Below are positions 41,118-49,624 of a DNA stretch of 64,000 nt, in pieces (position 1 is the first letter of the stretch; each line of letters starts with the position of its first letter). The stretch is from JACOTV01 sp964579395 (GTDB taxonomy: Bacteria; Patescibacteriota; Microgenomatia; UBA1406; GWC2-37-13): positions 92,434-156,433 of the forward strand of contig CAZOFT010000003.1 in assembly GCA_964579395.1 (NCBI GenBank), read 5' to 3'. The notes beneath the pieces are model-generated. The model searched no databases. It had not been told where the DNA came from and worked only from the letters and a program-made list of their open reading frames with translations. Position numbers and translations under genes: made by a program.

Positions 41118-41813
41118 ATGTGGCGTACAATACTCGCGATTTTATTTCCTCCATATTGCGCATCGTGTCGGAAGATCGGTTCACCTATTTGCATCCGTTG
41201 TCGAAAGCTCCTTCGCACCGCACATATGCAACAGTGCATCGTATGTCATCGGGCGAGCGTACTGGGTATCACCCACGCCAACTGCCGAAGAAGGCGCGGC
41301 ATTGACGCAGCAGCGACCGCTCTTCATTACAACACTACACTCAAGCGCATTATTGCCCAAATCAAATACCATGGCTATCTGGAAGTATATCGAGAACTAT
41401 TGTGGATGCTCCAACCACAGATGCGGCATACAATCTCAGCTTGGCAAGATGCGCGCCTTATTGACCCACACACCGTAATTACGGCAATTCCTTTGCACCC
41501 TGCTCGTGAGCGCGCACGCGGATTCAACCAAGCACAAATACTGGCACAGACACTCTCGGAAGTGACAAACCTCATGTGCAAACCCCTTCTCACACGCACA
41601 AAAAATACACCTCAACTGGCAAAGTCTCCGCATGACAAGACGCGAAGCGCTATCGTGCAAGGCGCCTTTACCTGGAACACTTCGACTATGCCCCAAAGCG
41701 TTATTTTGGTAGATGACGTGGTGACGACCGGAGCCACAGTCGTGGAGGCAACTAAAATCTTAAAGCAGCACGGAGCACAGCGTGTGTTTGTGTTTTCACT
41801 GGCACGAGGATAA
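41118..41813 (+). CDS. comFC: ComF family phosphoribosyltransferase-like protein
   Basis: ComFC is needed for uptake of single-stranded DNA in competent bacteria. The 231-residue product has an N-terminal zinc finger (PYCASCRKIGSPICIRC, then CIVCHRASVLGITHANC). The phosphoribosyltransferase-like fold ends with the loop VILVDDVVTTGATVVEA. An internal AIPLHPARERARGFNQAQ is the ComF signature. TATGAT is 6 bases before the ATG and a three-part TGACA operator lies just upstream. CPR genomes often keep com genes for DNA uptake. Confidence 0.93.
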   Translation: MWRTILAILFPPYCASCRKIGSPICIRCRKLLRTAHMQQCIVCHRASVLGITHANCRRRRGIDAAATALHYNTTLKRIIAQIKYHGYLEVYRELLWMLQPQMRHTISAWQDARLIDPHTVITAIPLHPARERARGFNQAQILAQTLSEVTNLMCKPLLTRTKNTPQLAKSPHDKTRSAIVQGAFTWNTSTMPQSVILVDDVVTTGATVVEATKILKQHGAQRVFVFSLARG

Positions 41814-42494
41814 TCAGTAGGTGCTCATGGCCGAATCCACCAGCGTATTGTCTCCTAGCGTTTTATACCAAGCAGGAATCTCTCCATATCGTTGGACAAA
41901 CATCGCGGAGGTGGCATCAACGATGTGTGCTGCAATTGCGTGTATGGTCGTAGCCTCGCCACCATAGTGCTTTTTTATACGTTCCAACTCACTATGAGAC
42001 ACGCTACCCGCAGACAGTTGCTCACGAAGCAAAATGAGCCTATCGAGTTGCGCCCTGTGCAGTGGGCCTGTGGGTGACACCTGCGCACGGGCAAGATGCA
42101 CCTGTTCACGAAGCAGCTCGCTTGAATCAAATTCCTCAGTGTTTGAGCAACCACCAAACTGAAGCAGATTGCTCACGCTCTTTGTAGTCTGACGCCACAT
42201 ATTCTGGAGTCGGTCTTGCTGATCGCCGGGTGAAAACTGACCGGAAGTTACACCATGGGAGCCATGAAGCGCACGCTTTGCCGACAACATTCGCTCAACC
42301 ATATCATCAGGAAGCTTCGATGTGGCAAGCTCTGCCATCGTCTCTGGGGGATCTCCCAGCACCGCATCCATCACAAACAAATCCAGGCCGTAATTGGTGA
42401 CCGGAAACAGTTTGTTTGCGAGAAGATATGCCTCAGCCCACGCAGGATGGGCCAGTGGTACACGCATCTCCGGCGCTTGAGTGATTTCTGTCAT
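41814..42494 (-). CDS. Conserved hypothetical protein downstream of RNase Y
   Basis: The 226-residue soluble product is not recognised. It is mainly helical, with a helical pair around RAQLDRLILLREQLSAGSV and a motif HYGGEATTIHAIAAHIVDATSA near the end. It starts 2 bases after the RNase Y stop, so translation is almost certainly linked to it. Its end abuts the end of the convergent comFC gene. A role with RNase Y is suggested only by this linkage. Confidence 0.55.
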   Translation of the reverse strand: MTEITQAPEMRVPLAHPAWAEAYLLANKLFPVTNYGLDLFVMDAVLGDPPETMAELATSKLPDDMVERMLSAKRALHGSHGVTSGQFSPGDQQDRLQNMWRQTTKSVSNLLQFGGCSNTEEFDSSELLREQVHLARAQVSPTGPLHRAQLDRLILLREQLSAGSVSHSELERIKKHYGGEATTIHAIAAHIVDATSAMFVQRYGEIPAWYKTLGDNTLVDSAMSTY

Positions 42495-42496
42495 GC

Positions 42497-43972
42497 TCAG
42501 ATTTTTGTGACGGCTTCGGCACGGGATTCACGAATGACCGTGACTTTGATCTGCCCCGGGAAGACCTCAAACTTGCTTTCCAATTCATCACGAATCTTTT
42601 GGGCAAGAATTTCCATCTCATCATCGGTGATCTCATCAGGACGAACCACTACGCGAAGCTCCCGACCGGCCTGCAACGCGTACGCATCACGAACACCTTT
42701 TTTGGTCTTTGCTGCGTCTTCAATCGTCTTGATGCGCTTCAGATAGTCTTCAAAGTCCTCATGGCGGGCGCCCGGTCGACTTCCTGATATCGCATCGGCA
42801 ATATATACAATCATTGCCTCGACAGACTCAAACGGAATGTCTTCATGGTGCGCTTCCACACAGTGTACGACTGATTTGGGGAAGCGATTTTTCTTCAGAT
42901 ATTCAACACCGAGGGTGACGTGATTGCCGCCGTCGACAGTGTCGATGACTTTTCCGATATCGTGAAGCAGACAGCCAAGCTTTACCACATTCACATCAGC
43001 CTTCAGCTCCTGTGCGAGCGCAATACCGATCTTTGTCTCCTCCAAAGTATGCAGAATCATGTTCTGACCATAGGAGAAACGATATTTAAACTTTCCGAGC
43101 GCTTGAGTAATGTCGTTGGGGAGGTTGTACACACCCACTTTGTGACAAAGCTCCTCACCTGCACGAAACATCACTTTATCCACTTCTTTTTTCACCGTGT
43201 GGACAATCTCTTCGATTCGGGCAGGTTGTACGCGACCATCTCGGATAAGACGCTCCAGGGAGATGCGGGCGATTTCGCGCTTTACTGCGTCAAATGAGGA
43301 AAGCTTAATGACACCTTCTTCTTCAAGGTCTACATCTACGCCGGTTGCCAACTCAAACGCACGAATATTGCGGCCGTCTTTTCCGATGATGCGTCCTTTT
43401 ACGTCATCGCTGGGGATTGGCACCGTAGACATCGTGTATTCAGCGACATAATCAGTTGCGCCGTGCTTCATGGAGTCAACCAAGAGCTCTTTGGTGCGCT
43501 CTTCAAGCTGCAACTTAATCTCTTCTTCAGATTGGCGGATGCGTTTGGCGACATCTGCAGTCAGTTTGTCTTCCCAGCCTTTCAGAAGAAGCTCCTTTGC
43601 CTGCTCTTTGGTCATGCCGGAAATCTTTTCAAGCTTCACCAGCATTTCCTCACGGGTTTTTTCTACATCGGCTTTTATAGATTCTGCTGAATCGGTAATT
43701 TCCTTTGCACGACGCTCCGCGTTTTGTGCGTGTGATTCACGTGATTGAATTTTGCGCTCTTGCTCCAGGAGCTCGCGCTTTATTCGATCTGCCTCGCGGG
43801 CAGCATCTTCACGAATACGAGTTGCATCTTCGTTTGCATGGATGATGACATCTTTGGCTTCCTGTTTTGCGCGCAGAAGTTCTTCCTGATTTACAACGGG
43901 GGCCTTTTGGGCAGATGCGTCTTTTGACGACGACTTGGTTTGGGTGGTTATCTTTTTAAAGAGGTTAAACAT
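42497..43972 (-). CDS. rny: Ribonuclease Y without membrane anchor
   Basis: RNase Y starts mRNA decay by endonucleolytic cleavage. The 491-residue product has a long coiled coil (~30-185), the KH domain with GRIIGKDGRNIRAFE (~215), and the HD domain with CLLHDIGKVID (~330) and EAHHEDIPFES. All catalytic marks are present. The usual N-terminal membrane helix is absent: it begins MFNLFKKITTQTKSSSKDAS. An in-frame TGA two codons before the ATG excludes a longer start, so the enzyme should be soluble or peripherally bound. Confidence 0.95.
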   Translation of the reverse strand: MFNLFKKITTQTKSSSKDASAQKAPVVNQEELLRAKQEAKDVIIHANEDATRIREDAAREADRIKRELLEQERKIQSRESHAQNAERRAKEITDSAESIKADVEKTREEMLVKLEKISGMTKEQAKELLLKGWEDKLTADVAKRIRQSEEEIKLQLEERTKELLVDSMKHGATDYVAEYTMSTVPIPSDDVKGRIIGKDGRNIRAFELATGVDVDLEEEGVIKLSSFDAVKREIARISLERLIRDGRVQPARIEEIVHTVKKEVDKVMFRAGEELCHKVGVYNLPNDITQALGKFKYRFSYGQNMILHTLEETKIGIALAQELKADVNVVKLGCLLHDIGKVIDTVDGGNHVTLGVEYLKKNRFPKSVVHCVEAHHEDIPFESVEAMIVYIADAISGSRPGARHEDFEDYLKRIKTIEDAAKTKKGVRDAYALQAGRELRVVVRPDEITDDEMEILAQKIRDELESKFEVFPGQIKVTVIRESRAEAVTKI

Positions 43973-44168
43973 GGCTCATGTATCCCAAAGAAGAATGTGC
44001 TGAGCTGAAGATGGAAGATTAAACGATCAGTTCTTTATGTGTAGCAAATAAAATATAGTGGCAAATGTGGCCAAGATGGTAATAAAGCTGCTGAACATAA
44101 CAAAGAAATCTATCCAAATTCAGTAAAAACAGTAATCTCTTAGGGAAAACTTGATAATAAGCCTCATT

Positions 44169-44678
44169 CTACTCAATTTCGCGGTATTTCGCAATGGTTT
44201 TTTTGATAATTTCAGGTGAATAGCCGCGCCTTGCAAGATAGGTATAAATACGATGTTGGCGCTTTATGTCAGGTAATCCTTCACTTCGCTGCCAGGCACC
44301 GCGCCCGGCCCGCTCTGCCTTTTCTTCATCTCCCATCATCGGCTCAAAGAAAATATCGCCGCTGGGGCTTTGCAAATAGGCCAGCTGATCATCAATGATA
44401 GACCGTTTGACACCCAAGTGCTCAAGCTCCCGAACCAGAAGCGATTGTGATTTTCTCTCAGACAGCACGCGTGTGCCCAGGTACCACTTTGCAAATTTTG
44501 CATCGTCCAAATAAGAATATTCCACAAGACGCTCTATCACCGCATCAATAATATCCGGCGTGTATAGTGGATTTTTGCGCTTGAGGTACGTGCGCATTTC
44601 AGAGATCGCCCGAGGTCTTCTGCCCAAATATCGGTAGGCGCTTCGAAGCGCCATATCAATGATTTCCTGCTGCTGCAT
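44169..44678 (-). CDS. recX: Regulatory protein RecX
   Basis: RecX modulates RecA filaments. The 169-residue product has the triple-helix repeats of the family: ALRSAYRYLGRRPRAISEMRTYL, DAVIERLVEYSYLDDAKFAKWYL, LLVRELEHLGVKRSIIDDQL and a final RQHRIYTYLARRGYSPEII. It lies 32 bases after recA on the same strand, the common arrangement. No Shine-Dalgarno is visible. Confidence 0.92.
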   Translation of the reverse strand: MQQQEIIDMALRSAYRYLGRRPRAISEMRTYLKRKNPLYTPDIIDAVIERLVEYSYLDDAKFAKWYLGTRVLSERKSQSLLVRELEHLGVKRSIIDDQLAYLQSPSGDIFFEPMMGDEEKAERAGRGAWQRSEGLPDIKRQHRIYTYLARRGYSPEIIKKTIAKYREIE

Positions 44679-44710
44679 ATCGCATGGGCAAAACTAACGA
44701 CTGACCGAGT

Positions 44711-45748
44711 CTATTCTTTTTTTGGAGTAGGCGCTGGGGCAACCGGCTCTTTTCTCTTTTTCTCCACTTCTGAAGCCACCGAGTCACGAAGCTTCGGATC
44801 GCGCTTAAAGACTTCTTTAAGCTGATCTTTCCCTTGCGCCAATGTCTCATCGCCACGTTTGAGAAATGATCCCGACTTGGTAATGACGCCGTTGGCGATT
44901 GCCACATCAATAAGCGCCTCATCACGATCAATTCCTTCTGCATTAATCACAAATTCTGCCTCTCGAAATGGCGGAGCCACTTTGTTTTTGACGATTTTCA
45001 CACGCACACGAGAACCCACCACTTCTCCGTTTTTCTTCATCGTTTCAATCTTGCGCACATCCATGCGCACTGAAGCATAAAACTTGGTGGCGAGTCCGCC
45101 CGGAGTGGTTTCGGGATTACCAAACATGACACCGATCTTAAGACGCAGTTGATTGGTGAAAACAACAGTGGTTTTTGACTTGGCAACAACACCGGTAATC
45201 TTGCGCAGCGCCTGCGACATCAGGCGAGCCTGAAGCCCCATCTGAGCATCACCCATCTCGCCTTCGATCTCGGCGCGAGGAACGAGTGCCGCAATCGAAT
45301 CAACTACAATCAGATCCACACCACCCGAACGAATGAGCGCCTCAACAATCTCGAGTGCCTGCTCACCGGTATCCGGCTGTGAGATCAACATGTCGCCCAA
45401 CTTTACTCCCAGCGTTTCAGCCCATACAGGATCCAAAGCATGCTCTGCGTCCACAAATGCACATACACCGCCTGCTTTTTGTGCCTGAGCAATGACTGAC
45501 AAACACACGGTCGTCTTTCCCGACGCTTCGGGTCCGTAGATTTCAATGATGCGACCTTTGGGAATACCACCCACACCAAGCGCCAGATCAAGCGGCATAA
45601 TGCCGGTTTTAATGCATTCAACTTCTTCCTTGGGGCGGTCGCCGAGCATCATAATTGAGCCGCGTCCGAACTGTTTTTGAATCGCTTCCATCGCAGCTTG
45701 TACTGCCTGCTGCTTTGGGGTTGGTTGAGTATTTTTTTGGTCTGCCAT
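44711..45748 (-). CDS. recA: Recombinase RecA
   Basis: RecA carries out strand exchange and induces the SOS response. The 345-residue product has Walker A GPEASGKTT, the L1/L2 region with GDAQMGLQARLMSQALRK and FTNQLRLKIGVMFGNPETTPGG, and a Lys/Glu/Pro-rich C-terminus. The start is the ATG at 45748 (MADQKNTQ); an upstream in-frame start at 45766 would overlap the promoter. Promoter: TTGTCA, 17 bases, TATGAT, with a three-part operator over the -35. recX follows. No LexA gene is in the window. Confidence 0.98.
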   Translation of the reverse strand: MADQKNTQPTPKQQAVQAAMEAIQKQFGRGSIMMLGDRPKEEVECIKTGIMPLDLALGVGGIPKGRIIEIYGPEASGKTTVCLSVIAQAQKAGGVCAFVDAEHALDPVWAETLGVKLGDMLISQPDTGEQALEIVEALIRSGGVDLIVVDSIAALVPRAEIEGEMGDAQMGLQARLMSQALRKITGVVAKSKTTVVFTNQLRLKIGVMFGNPETTPGGLATKFYASVRMDVRKIETMKKNGEVVGSRVRVKIVKNKVAPPFREAEFVINAEGIDRDEALIDVAIANGVITKSGSFLKRGDETLAQGKDQLKEVFKRDPKLRDSVASEVEKKRKEPVAPAPTPKKE

Positions 45749-45761
45749 ATGCGTGCATACT

Positions 45762-45790
45762 ATCATAAATTAAAGATGCACATATGACAA
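45762..45790 (-). promoter_or_regulatory. recA promoter
   Basis: On the minus strand TTGTCA (45785-45790), exactly 17 bases, TATGAT (45762-45767). Transcription should begin about 7 bases before the ATG at 45748, leaving almost no leader. Confidence 0.7.
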
Positions 45791-45810
45791 ACGTGTCAGG
45801 AATCGTGACA
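45785..45810. promoter_or_regulatory. Three-part TGACA/TGTCA operator at recA, copy 3
   Basis: TGACA (45785), 4 bases, TGTCA (45794), 7 bases, TGACA (45806). The first arm overlaps the recA -35, so a bound repressor would block RNA polymerase. The first two arms form a perfect 5-4-5 palindrome. Confidence 0.65.
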
Positions 45811-45947
45811 AAGTATTCTTCATACGACATATAGGTAGTCAAAGAATGAAGGAATATATGAATTAAGAGTTGAGAAGCATGACGCGTGCGTCTTATGACT
45901 GCGCCGGTGCATAGACTACAACACTACGACGCTCGTGCTTCCAGGAG

Positions 45948-46871
45948 CTACACGACGTAGAGCATCACGATGATGCTTAAGGCCCACAGACCCATAGCCA
46001 CAATAAGCGGCACGTCTTTGGTGACAATCTGCTCGGGACGCTCCCCTTGCTCTTTTTCATACAAAAGCTGCGCATAACGCACCACACCATACACAACCAG
46101 CGGCACGGTAAGCATGAGCCATTTGCGTGCTTCAAATTGCGGAAAGTATGAGCTTAAAAATTTAGCCACATCTTCATTGCTGGACTCGATACGGGCAAAG
46201 TATGTGAAGGTGGAGTATGCGATGATTGTCGCAGTACCGAACAAAACGGTCAAAAACGACATGAAGTGTTGTGAATAAATCTTGAGCGATTCACGAGCAG
46301 CAGATCCATGTGCGGTCAGCTCCGCATCGCGTTTGACTGCCGCAATAAACAGTGATCCGAAAAAGATCGTGAACATGAGCCAGATCGGCACCGGAAAGCG
46401 TGTCGCCACGACTCCCGCATATGCGCGAATCATAAATGAGATCGAGATTGTAAAAATATCAATAACCGCGTGCTTTTTCAGATACATGGAGTAGAAAAAG
46501 TGTACGAGAATAAAGATGAGCGCCAGCATAAAAAACTGGATCGAAAACAGGAGCGAAACGATGAGCGAAATGACCGTCATCAAAAAGACCAAAAATGTTG
46601 CTTGTTGCAAACCGATTTTCCCTGATGCAATGGGGCGATGTTTTTTTATCGGGTGTTTGCGGTCGCTGGCGTAGTCGACAATATCATTGAGAATATAAGA
46701 AGTAGATGACAAGAGGCACAAAATCAAAAACGCGTAGGTAGTCTCCCAAAACGGCAAGGGGTTAAAAAGCTCGCCTGAGAACAGGATGGCGGTGAAGACG
46801 ACAAAGTTTTTGAGCCATTGATTTACGCGGAGTTGGCGCGCGTAGATCATGATGTAATCTCTTGCTTTCAC
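45948..46871 (-). CDS. UbiA-family prenyltransferase, decaprenyl-phosphate phosphoribosyltransferase-like
   Basis: The 307-residue membrane protein has about eight helices. It carries the UbiA aspartate motif NDIVDYASDRKHPIKKHRPIASGK (N-D-x-x-D-x-x-x-D) and a second motif region around KRDAELTAHGS. The wording is that of the DPPR synthase branch, which transfers phosphoribose to a polyprenyl phosphate for arabinose-containing glycans. GTG at 46871 is the start, with TATAAT ending 6 bases before it. It diverges from the manA-like gene. The glycan role fits the acyltransferases and ligase elsewhere. Confidence 0.85.
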   Translation of the reverse strand: MKARDYIMIYARQLRVNQWLKNFVVFTAILFSGELFNPLPFWETTYAFLILCLLSSTSYILNDIVDYASDRKHPIKKHRPIASGKIGLQQATFLVFLMTVISLIVSLLFSIQFFMLALIFILVHFFYSMYLKKHAVIDIFTISISFMIRAYAGVVATRFPVPIWLMFTIFFGSLFIAAVKRDAELTAHGSAARESLKIYSQHFMSFLTVLFGTATIIAYSTFTYFARIESSNEDVAKFLSSYFPQFEARKWLMLTVPLVVYGVVRYAQLLYEKEQGERPEQIVTKDVPLIVAMGLWALSIIVMLYVV

Positions 46872-46961
46872 GGTACTATTATACTATAGTACAGTTTTTC
46901 AGAAAGCGCATTCTGAAGATGCGCGCCACTGTTTCGTCAACGACCCGTCTATAATCAATAT

Positions 46962-48122
46962 ATGAAACCCTACCTTCTTATTCCAAAACTCATTGAACAA
47001 GCCACCTGGGGAGGCACATACTTGCTTAAAATGAAAGGGTGGGAAGATCACGATGCGGTTGCCGGGCGAAAAATCGGCCAGACGTATGAGCTTTTCGGAG
47101 GATCCAAGCTCGCAACCACCCTCACCGACTCCAAAGACCCAGCCTTTGTGCCTGAATGGGGATTTGCCGACAAGCCCGACACCATCGCGGAGCTTTTCTC
47201 CCTGACACCTGAACAGTACACCACGATTGATGCGCTTATCGCACAGGATGCAACCGGCGTGCTTGGTGAAAAAACCATACAGCATTACGGGACAAAAATG
47301 CCACTTCTGATCAAGCTCAATCAAGCTTTGGGCAATTCTTTTCAACTGCATGTACCGTACGAAGAAAAGAGCGAGCGCTGGGAGCCGAAACCGGAGACCT
47401 GGCTCTATCTGGAAGATGGCTTGGCTACCATGGGTGTTAAACCGGGAGTCAATGTAGCAGCGTACAAAACCTGTTGTGAGACAATCGACTCGCGAATACA
47501 TCAGCTGTCAGACGCCGTCAAATCAGGCGCCATGACAGTCGAAGATGCGCGCAAGCAGGCTAAAGATATCGTGCAACAGGAGAATCCATGGCAATATGTA
47601 AACCTTCTTGAAGTACGCCAAGGCGATGTGGTCGACCCCTCAGCAGGCGGCATCCATCACTCGTGGGAAGAGGACACAAGCCGATTCCCGCTGGGAAATG
47701 TGGTGTTTGAGATTCAGCTTGACGCAATGGATCCGGTCGCCACCATCCGCAGTTTTGATCAGGGAAAAATGAAAGACGACGGCAGCGTGCGCCCGATGAA
47801 CATCGAGGATTATTTTCACTACCTCAAGTCCGATGCAGAAAGCAACGACATTTCCAAGCTTCACACTCACCCGAATGGGCGCGAGTTGATCACTACTCCG
47901 TTTTATCGCTTGGAACGCTTGGAGATTGAAGGGTCTGCTCCGCAAACCACCGACGGATCATTTCATATTCTTCACTGTCTTGCAGGAAGCTGCACCGTAG
48001 CCACGCCTGAAGGAAGCGTGTCGATTCACGCCGGACATAGCGCGTTTGTTCCTGCCGGATGCGGGACATATGAGATTGAGTCTGACGAAAAAGCGACAGT
48101 TTTGGTCGGCAGCGTCGTATAA
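46962..48122 (+). CDS. manA: Mannose-6-phosphate isomerase, class I-like
   Basis: The enzyme interconverts mannose-6-P and fructose-6-P. The 386-residue product has the type I cupin features: an early WGGTYLLKMKG, SFQLHVPYEEKSERW with the Gln/His zinc ligands, KPETWLYL with the Glu ligand, and GGIHHSWEE for the last His. A helical insert (~150-220) and a second cupin at the C-terminus follow. It starts a plus-strand run with pgi 62 bases later, so both steps around fructose-6-P are together. TATAAT is 6 bases before the ATG. Confidence 0.82.
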   Translation: MKPYLLIPKLIEQATWGGTYLLKMKGWEDHDAVAGRKIGQTYELFGGSKLATTLTDSKDPAFVPEWGFADKPDTIAELFSLTPEQYTTIDALIAQDATGVLGEKTIQHYGTKMPLLIKLNQALGNSFQLHVPYEEKSERWEPKPETWLYLEDGLATMGVKPGVNVAAYKTCCETIDSRIHQLSDAVKSGAMTVEDARKQAKDIVQQENPWQYVNLLEVRQGDVVDPSAGGIHHSWEEDTSRFPLGNVVFEIQLDAMDPVATIRSFDQGKMKDDGSVRPMNIEDYFHYLKSDAESNDISKLHTHPNGRELITTPFYRLERLEIEGSAPQTTDGSFHILHCLAGSCTVATPEGSVSIHAGHSAFVPAGCGTYEIESDEKATVLVGSVV

Positions 48123-48184
48123 GGCGCCGCAATGCGCTACAATAGGATTGTTTCTTTATCATTACCTATTTTTTCTCATTTTCT

Positions 48185-49480
48185 ATGCTCATCCAGGATA
48201 TCACGCAATCAACCCTTTCCAACCTTCCGACACACGACACGCTCGTTGAATATATACCGCAACTGACTGAGGCGGCGATAGACCACAGCTATTCCAAGCC
48301 GTTTGGCTCCGTGGGGCTTCCTGATGACGCGGAAACACTCAAGCTCGTTATGGATATGGCACAAGAGTTGGTGAGCGATCAGTTGAAGTATGTGGTCGAC
48401 ATCGGAATCGGCGGCTCTAATCTGGGGGCAAAAGCAGTATACGACGCATTGCGTGGCTACAAAGACATGTTCGTCAGCGACAGCTATCCAAAGATCTTAT
48501 TTGCTGACACCAACGATCCTGAGTGCCTGCAGGCACTGGTTACATTTTTGAAACAAAACGTCAAAACTCCTGAAGAAGTGATCATAAATGTGATCAGCAA
48601 ATCAGGCGGAACCACAGAAACCATCACCAACGCGGAGATCGTCCTATCAGCCCTTTCTGAGCTTGATGTGAAAGATCGCATTGTGGTGACTACCGAAAAA
48701 ACATCACCCATGGGGCAAGCGACAGAGCGGCTTGGATATCGCTTCTTACCCCACCCGAATGTCGGCGGTCGCTACAGTATCTTCTCGACAGTCGGCCTCT
48801 TCCCCTTAGCCTGTGCCGGCATCGACATCAAAGCGTTTCGTGACGGTGCAGCGCGCATGAGAAGCGCCTGTCTCTCAGAAACAATAAATGAAAACCCAGC
48901 CATGCAGTCAGCCACCATTCTCCATACGCTTTTGGAGAAAGGATTCGTGATTCATGATCTCTTTTTCTTTCATACAGAGCTTGAAAGCGTGGGAAAATGG
49001 TATCGACAGCTGATGGGTGAAAGTATCGGAAAAGAACATGATGTCGACGGAAAACAGGTATTTGCCGGCATGACCCCGACGGTATCAATCGGCTCAACCG
49101 ACCTGCATAGCATGGCGCAGCTCTATATGGGTGGTCCGCGCAATAAAGTCACCACGTTTATATCCAGTAAAAAAACTGATCCTATAAAGACACCTGCAGC
49201 GTTTGTATTTGATGGCCTTGTGCCTCACATCACCGATCGACCTGTGAGCGAAATCATGAACGCCATTCTAGAAGGAACCAAAATCGCCTACAGCAAGCAA
49301 GGTCTCCCCTTTATGAGCCTCATGCTTGATGCAGTTGACGAGGAATCAATCGGTGCATTTATGCAGATGAAGATGATTGAGATGATGTTTCTCGCCCGCT
49401 TGATGCACGTTGACGCGTTTGACCAGCCACATGTGGAGCTCTACAAAGTAGAGACAAAGCGCATCCTCAGCGGGGAATAA
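48185..49480 (+). CDS. pgi: Glucose-6-phosphate isomerase
   Basis: Pgi interconverts glucose-6-P and fructose-6-P. The 431-residue product is shorter than the ~550-residue E. coli form and resembles the compact bacterial type. It has VVDIGIGGSNLGAKAVYDAL, the phosphate-binding VISKSGGTTETI, GGRYSIFSTVG with the catalytic arginine and GESIGKEHD. Its likely -10 (TACAAT at 48138) gives a leader of ~40 bases, longer than usual here. The stop codon lies at the first bases of repeat copy A. Confidence 0.95.
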   Translation: MLIQDITQSTLSNLPTHDTLVEYIPQLTEAAIDHSYSKPFGSVGLPDDAETLKLVMDMAQELVSDQLKYVVDIGIGGSNLGAKAVYDALRGYKDMFVSDSYPKILFADTNDPECLQALVTFLKQNVKTPEEVIINVISKSGGTTETITNAEIVLSALSELDVKDRIVVTTEKTSPMGQATERLGYRFLPHPNVGGRYSIFSTVGLFPLACAGIDIKAFRDGAARMRSACLSETINENPAMQSATILHTLLEKGFVIHDLFFFHTELESVGKWYRQLMGESIGKEHDVDGKQVFAGMTPTVSIGSTDLHSMAQLYMGGPRNKVTTFISSKKTDPIKTPAAFVFDGLVPHITDRPVSEIMNAILEGTKIAYSKQGLPFMSLMLDAVDEESIGAFMQMKMIEMMFLARLMHVDAFDQPHVELYKVETKRILSGE

Positions 49481-49582
49481 TTACCGCATATTTGCCGCAG
49501 ATTACCCGCACTGAGCTCAATTCGGGCACCGTTGCGGTTGGGCAATCTGTATTTCCCGCAGTATTCCCGCATATTTGCCGCA
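49478..49582 (+). repeat. Phased CCGCA repeat, copy A
   Basis: Six CCGCA units begin at 49484, 49495, 49506 and 49556, 49567, 49578: two trios with exact 11-base phase, 50 bases apart. The core between has CTGAGCTCAATTCGGGC and a TTGCGGTTG, whose TGCGGT can pair with ACCGCA. The copy begins in the pgi stop codon. Confidence 0.8.
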
Positions 49583-49624
49583 CCATGCTGGACAGTGGCT
49601 TTTTGATGCCCTATAATAATCGGT

